NCBI GenBank assembly: GCA_028289505.1
Contig: JANQPK010000179.1
Coordinates: 1 to 11,221 of the forward strand
Origin: Cyclobacteriaceae bacterium
GTDB taxonomy: Bacteria > Bacteroidota > Bacteroidia > Cytophagales > Cyclobacteriaceae
DNA length: 11,221 bases
Reading direction: 5' to 3'
The position numbers were made by a program, and so were the translations under genes. Of this stretch, positions 1 to 7,339 are shown piece by piece. Below the pieces are notes generated by a model. The model made no database searches and was not told where the DNA came from. It saw only the letters and a list, made by a program, of their open reading frames with translations. The stretch's first letter is position 1; every line of letters starts with the position of its first letter.

Positions 1-2986
1 CTCCTACCAATTGACGGTTGTATTCCGGCCAGTCTTCCCAATTGTACCAGGTACTGGGATGGTTGATCATCATGGCCATACCTTCACCCACTCTCTTAAA
101 AATTTTGGACTTGGTATCCTGATCAAATGGCTTGTTGTTGGAAATGAATGCTACCGTTGCCTGGTCCAGATACCTGCTGAAGGCCTCTGAATTTTCGGTG
201 TATCTCATGGTGGCAGAACCATCACCTGCCAATATCTGTCCGTCTGCAGTACCGAAGAACCTTAGAAAGTCATGTGACCCTCCTCCACCCATAGCGGCGA
301 TATTGATCTTCGAGTCTGCTGAAAGGTAGGTCCCCGCGGGACTAACCACCAGTTTTCCCTGCATAATGGTCCAGTGACCTGGAAAAGTACAGACAAAGGG
401 ATACTCCCCCGGTTGATTGGGTGCCACAAACCGGATCACCCCGGTCTCGCCAGGATCCAGCATCTCTGAATTAGCGATCACATACCTGGAATCTGGCACA
501 TACTCACTTTCTGCTGCTGCCGGATCCAATACAAAGGCATCAACCAGTTTACCAAAGGCCTCCAGACTTCCCATCTGAATGATGACCATATTGTGTGGCA
601 TCTGGTCCACATTATTGAGGATGATCTCTACCTGTTGGCCGGCAGTAGCGTGTAATGTGGTGGTTTCATACTCCAACTTGCCTAATACGGTGTTCAACCC
701 CAGCTTGCGATCCGCCCGAAATTCCGCCGCCTTGCCGATCCCCATATCGATATATTGGGCACCCCAATTATTTTCGCATAAAATGGCCACCAGATTTTTG
801 CCCTTCCTGAACAAACTGGATTTACCTTCCAGCAATCTATTCTTGTATTCACCGGAGCTGCCACCCTCTTCATTCAGTAGTTCTCCGTTGATATAAACCT
901 GGTAACGCTCATCATGAGCGATTTTCAATACAGGTTTCTCAATCAATTTACTCAGCTCGATTTCCTTCCTCAACCAGATCTGCTTGGTATCCCACACGGT
1001 ATTTACCCATTTCCTACCCTCCGTTCCGAATCCAGATTTACCCATGCGCCACTGGCTGTCATCGAAGCTTTCTGTATACCAATCATCTCCGGGATCTTCG
1101 GTGGTATACTTCCACTCGGTAACTTCCTCCCGGGTAGTGGGAATTAAAAGATCCACTTCCTTATCATTCAGCTCTTCTTGGTTTTGTTCCCTGAAATAAA
1201 TGGTGAAAGCTGCTGATAGCCATTTGTCCTGCTGGTTGGCAAGGTCCAGTCGTAATTCCTGCATGCGCTGATTGAGCGCCTCAGATTCCGGAAGTTCTGA
1301 AGCGCGTAGGACTGCTGCCAGCCTCAACCCAAGCTTTTCACTTTCCAGTAATCCTGATTCCATTAATAAGGTAGTACCATCAGCTGAAACAGGCAGCATG
1401 GCCAAAACCGCCCTTTTAACCCCCTCTGTACCTTCCTCCATGCCTTTGGTCAACAGGGCCATGGCCTCTGGCTGACTGAAGGCACCTAGCGAATTGAGGG
1501 TCCACAGGGCGTGAATAGCAGCGGGTGAGTCAAGATGGTCACCGGCAAATGACATCAATTCGGGAATAAGTTCATCACCATGGTGCTCCAGCAATAGCCT
1601 CTGGGCAGTAGTTCTCCAAAACATATTGGGGCTTTCCAATGCCTCCACCAATTCCTCAGCGTTGGTCGCATCAAGAGACTTGATCCCCGATCCATCCGAA
1701 TCTTCGTATTTAATCACATAGATCCGTCCATGCCTAAGGTCCCGCAGTGGATTAAGATGGGCATTACCAGGACCCTTTTCGTCATTCCAGATCTGGTTGT
1801 CCATGCCCCGGGCATCGGGATTGTGCTGGATTACCGGGTTATACCAATCCGCCACCCAAAGATTTCCATCCGGTCCGGTTTCCGTAAAAACCGGTGAAGT
1901 CCAGGCATCGGTACTGGCAAAAATATTACCTCCATCCACCTCCTTGTAACCTGCTCCCTCTACTTCGATGCGGGCAAGATGCACCAGGTGTCCAGTAGGT
2001 TCATTAACATACATCTGACCACGATACTGCTCGGGGTAGTTATCGGCTACATAAAAATTAGCCCCCGCTGCCGCGGTGTACCCCCCTCTTACATCCACCT
2101 GTTGCAGCGGAATCTCCGTGACCGGGGTAATTTCGTAATGACCCTGAATGAAATCTGAGTTTATAGCCCAGGAAGGTCTTTTAGGCAGGTATCGATAGTA
2201 GCGGAGTGGTATCCCCACATAGCAGCAATGGTTATTATTAGCGGTAGAGCCGAATACTTCGAAGTTTTCCGTGATACCCAATCCCCAGGTATTGTTGTTG
2301 AACCGACCCACAGGTTCGAAAAATGTGCCATCAGGACTAAACCTGTAGACGCCCATGGTGAAGTTGACCTTCTCTCCGTTAAATTCATTTTCAAAACCAG
2401 AGTAACCCACAGAGCCCCAGATCATATTGTCAGGTCCCCATTTCAAATTGGCTGGCCCCGCATGAGTATCCCAGGTGCCAAATCCATCGAACAGTACCTT
2501 TCTTTGGTCCATTTTATCGTCACCATCGGTATCCTGCAGGTAGACCATCTCTGGGGCCTGGGCCACGATGGCGCCTCCGTCCACTATCACGATCCCTGTG
2601 GTAAGGCTTTGCTCAGTGGCAAAGTCAGTAAAGGTATCTGCTTTGCCATCCCCATCGGTGTCCTCACAAATGGTGATCCGGTCTCCTCCCACATCATTCT
2701 CTAGCTGATGTGGATAATCCATTGACTGTACTACCCAGAGCCTTCCCTGCTCATCCCAGGCAAACGCTATTGGATTGATGATATCAGGTTCCGCTGCAAA
2801 CAATTCCACATAGAACCCATCGGGTACCTGGATGTGTCTCTTCGAGTCTTCCGGACTTAAGGGGTCCTGTACCTTGGGATCTTCACCACTGTAGGTCAGT
2901 GCCGGTGGGGGCTCCTTTGGCCCTGTGCAAGCAGTGATGATGAGCAACACTATGGCTAAGAAAACAGGAAATAGTCTTGAGTTCAT
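1..2986 (-). CDS. Lipoprotein: PVC-type dehydrogenase propeller + HEAT-like + jelly-roll + azurin-like + ThuA domain (3' end outside window)
   Basis: The reading frame is open from the ATG at 2986-2984 to the window edge (995 codons), so the C-terminus is missing. Residues 1-20 form a lipoprotein signal with lipobox I-T-A-C (C20), so the protein is probably exported and lipid-anchored. About residues 45-425 resemble the PVC-type membrane-bound dehydrogenase / sorbosone-dehydrogenase-like beta-propeller, with DTDGDGKAD near 107 and DTDGDDKMD near 150. About 435-580 is helical and HEAT-like. About 620-735 looks like a jelly-roll carbohydrate-binding fold (FDDSQW, GFGTEG). About 770-880 is an azurin/auracyanin-like cupredoxin with a complete type-1 copper set: H798 (MPHN), C866, H871 and M875 (CTFPGHWTIMQG). 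From about 885 a ThuA-like domain begins (GGGGSHDF with H905; HPSTWYNW with H976). No CxxCH haem motif is visible, although many relatives carry a cytochrome c domain; one could lie beyond the edge. The start is 10 bases after the cupin stop, as last visible gene of the block. Domain calls are from recognition; the substrate is unknown. Confidence 0.85.
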   Translation of the reverse strand, partial: MNSRLFPVFLAIVLLIITACTGPKEPPPALTYSGEDPKVQDPLSPEDSKRHIQVPDGFYVELFAAEPDIINPIAFAWDEQGRLWVVQSMDYPHQLENDVGGDRITICEDTDGDGKADTFTDFATEQSLTTGIVIVDGGAIVAQAPEMVYLQDTDGDDKMDQRKVLFDGFGTWDTHAGPANLKWGPDNMIWGSVGYSGFENEFNGEKVNFTMGVYRFSPDGTFFEPVGRFNNNTWGLGITENFEVFGSTANNNHCCYVGIPLRYYRYLPKRPSWAINSDFIQGHYEITPVTEIPLQQVDVRGGYTAAAGANFYVADNYPEQYRGQMYVNEPTGHLVHLARIEVEGAGYKEVDGGNIFASTDAWTSPVFTETGPDGNLWVADWYNPVIQHNPDARGMDNQIWNDEKGPGNAHLNPLRDLRHGRIYVIKYEDSDGSGIKSLDATNAEELVEALESPNMFWRTTAQRLLLEHHGDELIPELMSFAGDHLDSPAAIHALWTLNSLGAFSQPEAMALLTKGMEEGTEGVKRAVLAMLPVSADGTTLLMESGLLESEKLGLRLAAVLRASELPESEALNQRMQELRLDLANQQDKWLSAAFTIYFREQNQEELNDKEVDLLIPTTREEVTEWKYTTEDPGDDWYTESFDDSQWRMGKSGFGTEGRKWVNTVWDTKQIWLRKEIELSKLIEKPVLKIAHDERYQVYINGELLNEEGGSSGEYKNRLLEGKSSLFRKGKNLVAILCENNWGAQYIDMGIGKAAEFRADRKLGLNTVLGKLEYETTTLHATAGQQVEIILNNVDQMPHNMVIIQMGSLEAFGKLVDAFVLDPAAAESEYVPDSRYVIANSEMLDPGETGVIRFVAPNQPGEYPFVCTFPGHWTIMQGKLVVSPAGTYLSADSKINIAAMGGGGSHDFLRFFGTADGQILAGDGSATMRYTENSEAFSRYLDQATVAFISNNKPFDQDTKSKIFKRVGEGMAMMINHPSTWYNWEDWPEYNRQLVG

Positions 2987-2996
2987 ATGATTCTGA

Positions 2997-3401
2997 TTAC
3001 TTCCTCAACGAGGCATATGGTTCGTTCATATACTCATCTATTGTACCGGCTTCCCATCCGCCGGAAGGCGCTAATATGGCCAGGAATTCCAGAGGTTCCT
3101 CGGTTGCATTGAAACTGGCATGTACCTGGTTGGGTGAAATATAAACGGAATCTCCCGCGTGTAAAGTCTGCATCCGGTCCTCTACCCATTGCTCACAGGA
3201 ACCCTTTAGTATATATAGGATCTCGTTCATTTCAGGGTGTCGATGAAAATCATGAAAACCACCACTTTCCATTTTTACTCTTACCAGGATAGTATCGGCG
3301 CCCTGGGTGATTTCAGGGTTAAAATACCAAAGATGATCTCGGCCCAGTACTTGGTGGTAGATTGTTTCATCTGCCTGAACAAATTTTGAGAACGCCTTCA
3401 T
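2997..3401 (-). CDS. Small single-domain cupin protein
   Basis: A 134-residue protein with one cupin_2-type beta-barrel. Cupin motif 1 is visible as HRHPEMNEILYILKG, giving putative metal ligands H53, H55 and E60. Motif 2 is GDSVYISPNQVHASFN, giving H94 and N98. The metal site is therefore complete. There is no signal peptide, so it is probably cytoplasmic. Proteins of this size are often metal-dependent isomerases, dioxygenases, lyases or sugar/ligand-binding proteins, and the sequence does not choose between these. The ATG at 3401-3399 overlaps the stop of the TIM-barrel gene in an ATGA arrangement, implying translational coupling and probably a shared pathway. The next gene starts 10 bases after the stop. 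Confidence 0.9.
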   Translation of the reverse strand: MKAFSKFVQADETIYHQVLGRDHLWYFNPEITQGADTILVRVKMESGGFHDFHRHPEMNEILYILKGSCEQWVEDRMQTLHAGDSVYISPNQVHASFNATEEPLEFLAILAPSGGWEAGTIDEYMNEPYASLRK

Positions 3402-4258
3402 GACAGTTTAAGTGATTTGAATTTTTTGGTGAGGTCTGTCAGGGATTGCTCAACCCCCATTCTCTCCAAGGAAGAGGCTCCTACAAAGCCTTGGGCATCG
3501 GTCTGGTCTATAATGATCCTGACGTCCTCCGGAGTGTTGATTGGACCACCATGAGCTAGAAAGTATGTATCTGGGTTAACTGATTTGGCAGCATCGATAA
3601 TGGCTTGGGTTCTTTCCACCGCTTCATCCATGGTACAGGTAGCGCCGGTCACCCCGATAGAACCGCCTACTGTAGTCCCCACATGAGCAATTATAGCGTC
3701 TGCTCCAGCTCGTGCCATTTGTTTGGCCTCCTCTGGTTTTCCCACGTAGACAATAGTAAAGAGGCCCATCCGTGAAGCCAGATCGATCATCTCCACCTCT
3801 TTCTGAAAGCTCATACCAGTTTCCTCCAGCACGTTTCGAAAGTGCCCGTCCACGATGGAATGGGTGGGGAAGTTGTTGACCCCGGAGAAGCCCATGTCTT
3901 TCACCTGACCCAGAAAGTGCCACATCCTACGTCGAGGATCACTTCCGTGTACGCCGCATATTACGGGGATCTCCTCCACTACTGGTAACACTTCAAATTC
4001 ACCTATTTCCATGGCCACCGCATTGGCATCGCCATAGGCCATCATACCAGCAGTAGACCCGTGCCCGGACATTCTGAAGCGGCCTGAATTGTAGATGATA
4101 ATAAGATCAGCGCCTCCTTTTTCAATGAATTTAGCACTGATCCCGGTACCGGCACCGGCGGCAATAATGGCATCGTTGTTATCGATGGTTTGCTGAAGCC
4201 GGTCTCGAACTTCCTGTTTGGTGTAGGGGTTTCCTTTCCCGGTCCATGGATTTGGCAT
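3398..4258 (-). CDS. Phosphoenolpyruvate hydrolase-like TIM-barrel protein (PEP_hydrolase family; Tm-1 C-terminal-like)
   Basis: A 286-residue protein matching the PEP_hydrolase-like TIM-barrel family (Pfam PF09370), a distant relative of the PEP mutase / isocitrate lyase superfamily. Visible family motifs are AGAGTG (34-39), YNSGRFRM (56-63), GVHGSDP (102-108), NNFPT (128-132), AHVGTTVGG (191-199), LAHGGPI (234-240) and FVGASSLERMGVE (258-270). These alternate with short hydrophobic strands such as DLIIIYN and FTIVYVG, as in a beta/alpha barrel. Length is that of a complete single-domain family member and no signal peptide is present. The enzymatic activity of bacterial members is not firmly established, so the 'hydrolase' name should not be taken literally. 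It starts 36 bases after the end of the UPF0261 gene and overlaps the cupin by 4 bases. In tomato Tm-1 the same kind of barrel is the C-terminal half of one protein whose N-terminal half matches the neighbour upstream. Confidence 0.9.
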   Translation of the reverse strand: MPNPWTGKGNPYTKQEVRDRLQQTIDNNDAIIAAGAGTGISAKFIEKGGADLIIIYNSGRFRMSGHGSTAGMMAYGDANAVAMEIGEFEVLPVVEEIPVICGVHGSDPRRRMWHFLGQVKDMGFSGVNNFPTHSIVDGHFRNVLEETGMSFQKEVEMIDLASRMGLFTIVYVGKPEEAKQMARAGADAIIAHVGTTVGGSIGVTGATCTMDEAVERTQAIIDAAKSVNPDTYFLAHGGPINTPEDVRIIIDQTDAQGFVGASSLERMGVEQSLTDLTKKFKSLKLS

Positions 4259-4293
4259 GATGAATTGTGATTTTTGGTTAAATATCTGAAATG

Positions 4294-5502
4294 TTATGAT
4301 TTTATCAACTTTAGCAAATGATTTACTGCTTGTTCAGCAAACTGCGGATGGTTGATATTGGCCTGAACTTCGATCACTTCTATGTTTGGTTTGGCCTGTT
4401 GTTTGATGGTTTCGAAAAGAACCTGATCGGTATCAGGGGCATAAAAAACCCCTGCACTGGAGGACACCTTGGAAATCCCCTGCATGGGAAGCAATACCTT
4501 AACCGGCCCACTGGCCTTGTTTAGTTTCTCCGCGATTTCCTGGCCCAGTTTTCTGTTCTCTTCGGTATCTGTTCTCATCAGGGTTACGTCTGGGGCCCAG
4601 CTGAAGATCAGCCGGTCCTGGTACTTTTCCGGAACCGTATTCAGGTGTCCGAAATTTACCATATCCAGGCAACCAGGAGCTACCACCTGGGGAATGCCCA
4701 TTTCAGCAGCTGCCGTTAATCTGTGTGGACCAGCACTGCAAATCCCGCCGCAAAGCTCATCGGCCAGCTCAGTAGTGGTCAGATCAAGTACACCATCTAC
4801 TACACCTTCCCTTATTAGAGCCTCCATAGTACGGCCACCACTGCCCACCGCGTGAAATACCAGTACTTCGTATCCCTGGTCACGCAGCATTTTGGCACAC
4901 ATCTCCACACAATCGGTGGTATTGCCGAACATACTAATGGCAATGGTCTCCTTTTCATTAGGTTCATCCCTGGTGGCATCGATCATCCCGGCTAAGGCCC
5001 CTGCAGCTTGTCGCATGATCACCCGGCTGATGCGGTTTAGTCCGGCGATATCCACCAGGCTGGGAATCAGTACCACGTCTTTAGTGCCGGTTTGGCGTGA
5101 CAGGTCCTTGGCAGCCACTGTACTGACACAGATCTTAGGTACCCCAAAAGGCAGCGACTGTAAGGCCTTTAAAGTAAGAAAAGTCCCACCCCCACCACCC
5201 ATTCCAATCACCCCATCCAGTTCTCCTTTCTGGTGGTGATCCAGCAGAATCTTGGCTGCCCCATCCCCCATCAGATCCAGGGCGGAAGCACGATCCCCAG
5301 CCTCCCGTAGTGCAGCCAGAACACCCCCGGCCCGAGCTACTACTTGCTCGGCTTCCACTGCCACCGGAAATAGGCTGGTGCTTCCCATAACACCCAGGTT
5401 GATAGCCTGAACGGCTGCTCCTTGTTCTACCAGACATTGGTACAGGTAACTGAAATCCTCGGCCTTGGTATCGAAACACCCCAGCATGGCAATATTTTTC
5501 AT
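4294..5502 (-). CDS. Tm-1-like ATP-binding domain-containing protein (UPF0261 family)
   Basis: A 402-residue protein recognised as UPF0261 (Pfam PF06792), the family of the N-terminal inhibitory region of tomato Tm-1. The N-terminus MLGCFDTKAEDF (6-17) is characteristic. Also visible are a glycine-rich loop GMGGGGGTFL (100-109), which fits the reported nucleotide-binding character of the family, KDLSRQTGTKDV (132-143), SMFGNTTDCVE (190-200), FHAVGSGGRTMEALI (216-230), LDLTTTELADEL (239-250) and SAGPHRL (256-262). Two Rossmann-like halves are apparent, and the length is complete. No signal peptide is present, so it is cytoplasmic. It is the first gene of the minus-strand block; only 73 bases separate its start from a divergent plus-strand gene, so the block's promoter should lie there. 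No Shine-Dalgarno is visible (upstream context AAGTACTATG). The biochemical role of bacterial members is not known to me. Confidence 0.92.
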   Translation of the reverse strand: MKNIAMLGCFDTKAEDFSYLYQCLVEQGAAVQAINLGVMGSTSLFPVAVEAEQVVARAGGVLAALREAGDRASALDLMGDGAAKILLDHHQKGELDGVIGMGGGGGTFLTLKALQSLPFGVPKICVSTVAAKDLSRQTGTKDVVLIPSLVDIAGLNRISRVIMRQAAGALAGMIDATRDEPNEKETIAISMFGNTTDCVEMCAKMLRDQGYEVLVFHAVGSGGRTMEALIREGVVDGVLDLTTTELADELCGGICSAGPHRLTAAAEMGIPQVVAPGCLDMVNFGHLNTVPEKYQDRLIFSWAPDVTLMRTDTEENRKLGQEIAEKLNKASGPVKVLLPMQGISKVSSSAGVFYAPDTDQVLFETIKQQAKPNIEVIEVQANINHPQFAEQAVNHLLKLIKS

Positions 5503-5575
5503 AGTACTTGGTCTTTTATGGGGTAAGTTATTCTAGAACGCTATCTTTGAAGCACAGCACATTAATAATTGAGTA
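5503..5575. promoter_or_regulatory. Short divergent intergenic region
   Basis: These 73 bases separate the start of the UPF0261 gene (minus) from the start of the small membrane-protein gene (plus). Any promoters for the four-gene minus-strand block and for the plus-strand gene would have to overlap here. I could not find a convincing pair of Bacteroidota promoter elements (TTTG and TAnnTTTG at the usual spacing) for either direction. The call rests on gene layout alone. Confidence 0.35.
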
Positions 5576-5929
5576 ATGAAAGCACACCAAGCAAGTCTGA
5601 TCAATGCCATAATCCTTATCGCATTTGGAGCCTGGGCTTATTTCAGTTCCGAGAGCCCATCGATTACCGCCCTTATTCCAGCGGTTATAGGCGTAATCCT
5701 GGTATTCATGAATCCGGGCATAAAGAAAGAGAATAAGGTCATAGCACATATTGCAGTACTGCTGACTTTACTGATTCTTTTTGGTTTAGTCAAACCGCTT
5801 ACCGGAGCACTGGACCGTGGCAGCACCATGGGTATTATTCGAGTTCTGATCATGATGCTTTCCACGGTAGTGGCCATTATTTATTTCGTTAAAAGCTTTA
5901 TAGATGCTCGAAAAGCCAGAAACAATTAA
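5576..5929 (+). CDS. Small four-helix integral membrane protein, function unknown
   Basis: A 117-residue hydrophobic protein with four likely membrane segments: about 7-23, 30-46, 55-73 and 87-107. Short polar loops lie between them, with NPGIKKENK (46-54) and LDRGSTM (79-85). The C-terminal tail DARKARNN is positively charged and probably cytoplasmic. I recall similar small proteins in Bacteroidota but no assigned function, and no enzymatic or transport motif is visible. It is transcribed alone, divergent from the UPF0261 block and convergent with the SDR gene. Its stop codon (5927-5929) shares bases with the SDR stop on the opposite strand (5926-5928). The ATG at 5576 has no Shine-Dalgarno, as elsewhere in the window. 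Confidence 0.75.
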   Translation: MKAHQASLINAIILIAFGAWAYFSSESPSITALIPAVIGVILVFMNPGIKKENKVIAHIAVLLTLLILFGLVKPLTGALDRGSTMGIIRVLIMMLSTVVAIIYFVKSFIDARKARNN

Positions 5930-6804
5930 GTAGCCACCGCTTTGGGTCCGTCCCAATCCGATAATCCCATGTTGGCTATGCTGGCCTTTCTAAGTGGGTC
6001 TATAGCATCATTGAAAGCCTGAATGCCAAAGTCCAGCCCAGCTATAGTCCTTAGTGGGCGGCTTCCGGCAGGTGCACTGATCAGGTCTTCAAATATTTCG
6101 GCCACAATGATGGGATCTGTGGGTGCATTTTCATCCTCGAACATTCCCTCAACATTCTTTCCAAAACCATCGAAAAATTCAGTCACGTGGTTATACGCTG
6201 ATAATACCTCCTCACTTTCAGCATTCACGATATTTCCAAAAAAATTGGTTGAGAAAGGACCTGGCTGTACAATTACCACGTCTATACCTAATGGCGCCAC
6301 CTCATACCTCAAAGATTCTGTTAACCCTTCCAATCCCCACTTACTGGCATGATAAACGCCAAAACCGGGAAAAGCACCTCTTCCCGCTATTGAACTCACC
6401 TGTATAATTAAACCGGAATTTCGCACACGCATACCTGGTAGTACCGCTTTGGCCGCTCTTAGAGTACCCACAATGTTTAAATCCAGCTGATCCAAAAATT
6501 GCTTGGATGAAAATGCTTCAGCCGGACCACTGTACCCGAAGCCAGCATTATTGATCAGAACATCCACCTCGCCTATTTGGTCTACCGCAGCTTTAACACT
6601 TTGATCAGATGTCACGTCCATTTCTACCACCTCAATATTGAGATTATGAGCGTTTGCATAATCTTTTAGTTCCGATGCAGGCTGGGCATTCTTGCCGTTG
6701 AGATTTCGCATGGTGGCAAAAACATGATGGCCTTTTTCGGCCAAATATTTGGCCGATATATATCCGAAGCCAGAGCTGCATCCAGTAATAAGTACTTTTT
6801 TCAT
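5926..6804 (-). CDS. Classical SDR-family NAD(P)-dependent oxidoreductase
   Basis: A 292-residue short-chain dehydrogenase/reductase with every classical landmark: the cofactor loop TGCSSGFG (7-14), a basic residue after the second strand (R33 in ATMRN) favouring NADP(H), MDVTSD (62-67), NNAG (85-88), and the catalytic tetrad N110, S138, Y151 and K155 (YHASK). PGP (181-183) follows the catalytic region. The C-terminal 90 residues are longer than in minimal SDRs and resemble the retinol/17-beta-hydroxysteroid dehydrogenase-like SDR subgroup common in bacteria. The substrate cannot be predicted; it is probably a secondary alcohol or ketone. It is cytoplasmic. It is a single gene converging on the small membrane-protein gene, and lies downstream of a pseudogene on the opposite strand, so it is not obviously part of an operon. 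Confidence 0.93.
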   Translation of the reverse strand: MKKVLITGCSSGFGYISAKYLAEKGHHVFATMRNLNGKNAQPASELKDYANAHNLNIEVVEMDVTSDQSVKAAVDQIGEVDVLINNAGFGYSGPAEAFSSKQFLDQLDLNIVGTLRAAKAVLPGMRVRNSGLIIQVSSIAGRGAFPGFGVYHASKWGLEGLTESLRYEVAPLGIDVVIVQPGPFSTNFFGNIVNAESEEVLSAYNHVTEFFDGFGKNVEGMFEDENAPTDPIIVAEIFEDLISAPAGSRPLRTIAGLDFGIQAFNDAIDPLRKASIANMGLSDWDGPKAVAT

Positions 6805-6898
6805 AGTGTATAGGGTTTGAGTTTGAATTAAGAATTGATCCCTTCTAAGTTCATTTAATTCTCGGAATAAATTCTTATCAGCCTTCGGATTTTTAGGG

Positions 6899-7326
6899 GG
6901 CTTTCAATCGGATCAGCCAGGAGGCTACAGCGGTATAGATTTGTACCAGGTTACCTATAAGAACGGACAATGGGATGAGCCTATAAATTTAGGCCCTGAA
7001 GTGAATACTGCGGGAGATGGATCCTTTCCCAATATTAAAGATGGTATTGGGTTGATTACCAGAAATGGAAACGATGGCTATTTTACCTCTCATCGGACCG
7101 GAAAGACGATATTTACTCCTTCACCATGCTGGATCAGCAGCAGCCAGAATTATGAGTCGAAGAGATCACAGGCTGTCAGTAATTACCTGGTCAAAGCTGG
7201 ATTGACCATAGCCGTTTGATGGCCTCTCATCACGGTGAATATCATTTGGTGAATTCATGTGGTAATTGCCAATCTTGTAAGGAGGTCGATCACCGTAAAA
7301 ACCGACGTACACAGTTCAGGTTGGTG
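6899..7326 (+). pseudogene. Decayed remnant of a PD40/OmpA-family outer-membrane protein
   Basis: Three stretches in two alternating frames match one protein family in the expected order. Frame from about 6899: SDQPGGYSGIDLYQVTYKNG, then INLGPEVNTAGDGSFPNIK and GNDGYFTSHRTG, typical of PD40/WD40-like propeller repeats in Bacteroidota OmpA-family proteins. Near 7103-7105 the frame changes and continues DDIYSFTMLDQQQPE, stopping at 7153-7155. At about 7148 the first frame resumes with YESKRSQAVSNYLVKAG, as in an OmpA peptidoglycan-binding domain. At about 7200 it shifts again to IDHSRLM...HGEYHLVNSC and ends with KNRRTQFRLV (7297-7326), the usual OmpA-domain C-terminus. The start, most propeller repeats, the linker and the first half of the OmpA domain are missing. 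Several frame changes plus large deletions indicate a real pseudogene rather than one sequencing error. It fills most of the gap between the SDR gene and the PLP-enzyme gene. Confidence 0.8.
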
Positions 7327-7339
7327 TGGCTGACCTGGC

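Noticed and set aside
2240..2330. Run of asparagines and HCCY in the lipoprotein considered as a haem-binding CxxCH motif
   Set aside because: The spacing is wrong for CxxCH; it lies within the propeller and no cytochrome-like context surrounds it.
2228..2704. Long plus-strand open frame (158 codons) opposite the lipoprotein gene
   Set aside because: It is the complement of a well-supported propeller-coding region, and its translation shows no domain-like pattern.
5546..5571. TTTG (5546-5549) followed by TAATAATTG (5563-5571), resembling Bacteroidota -33 and -7 elements on plus
   Set aside because: The spacing is too short, the second element does not fit TAnnTTTG, and the start codon at 5576 leaves no room for a leader.
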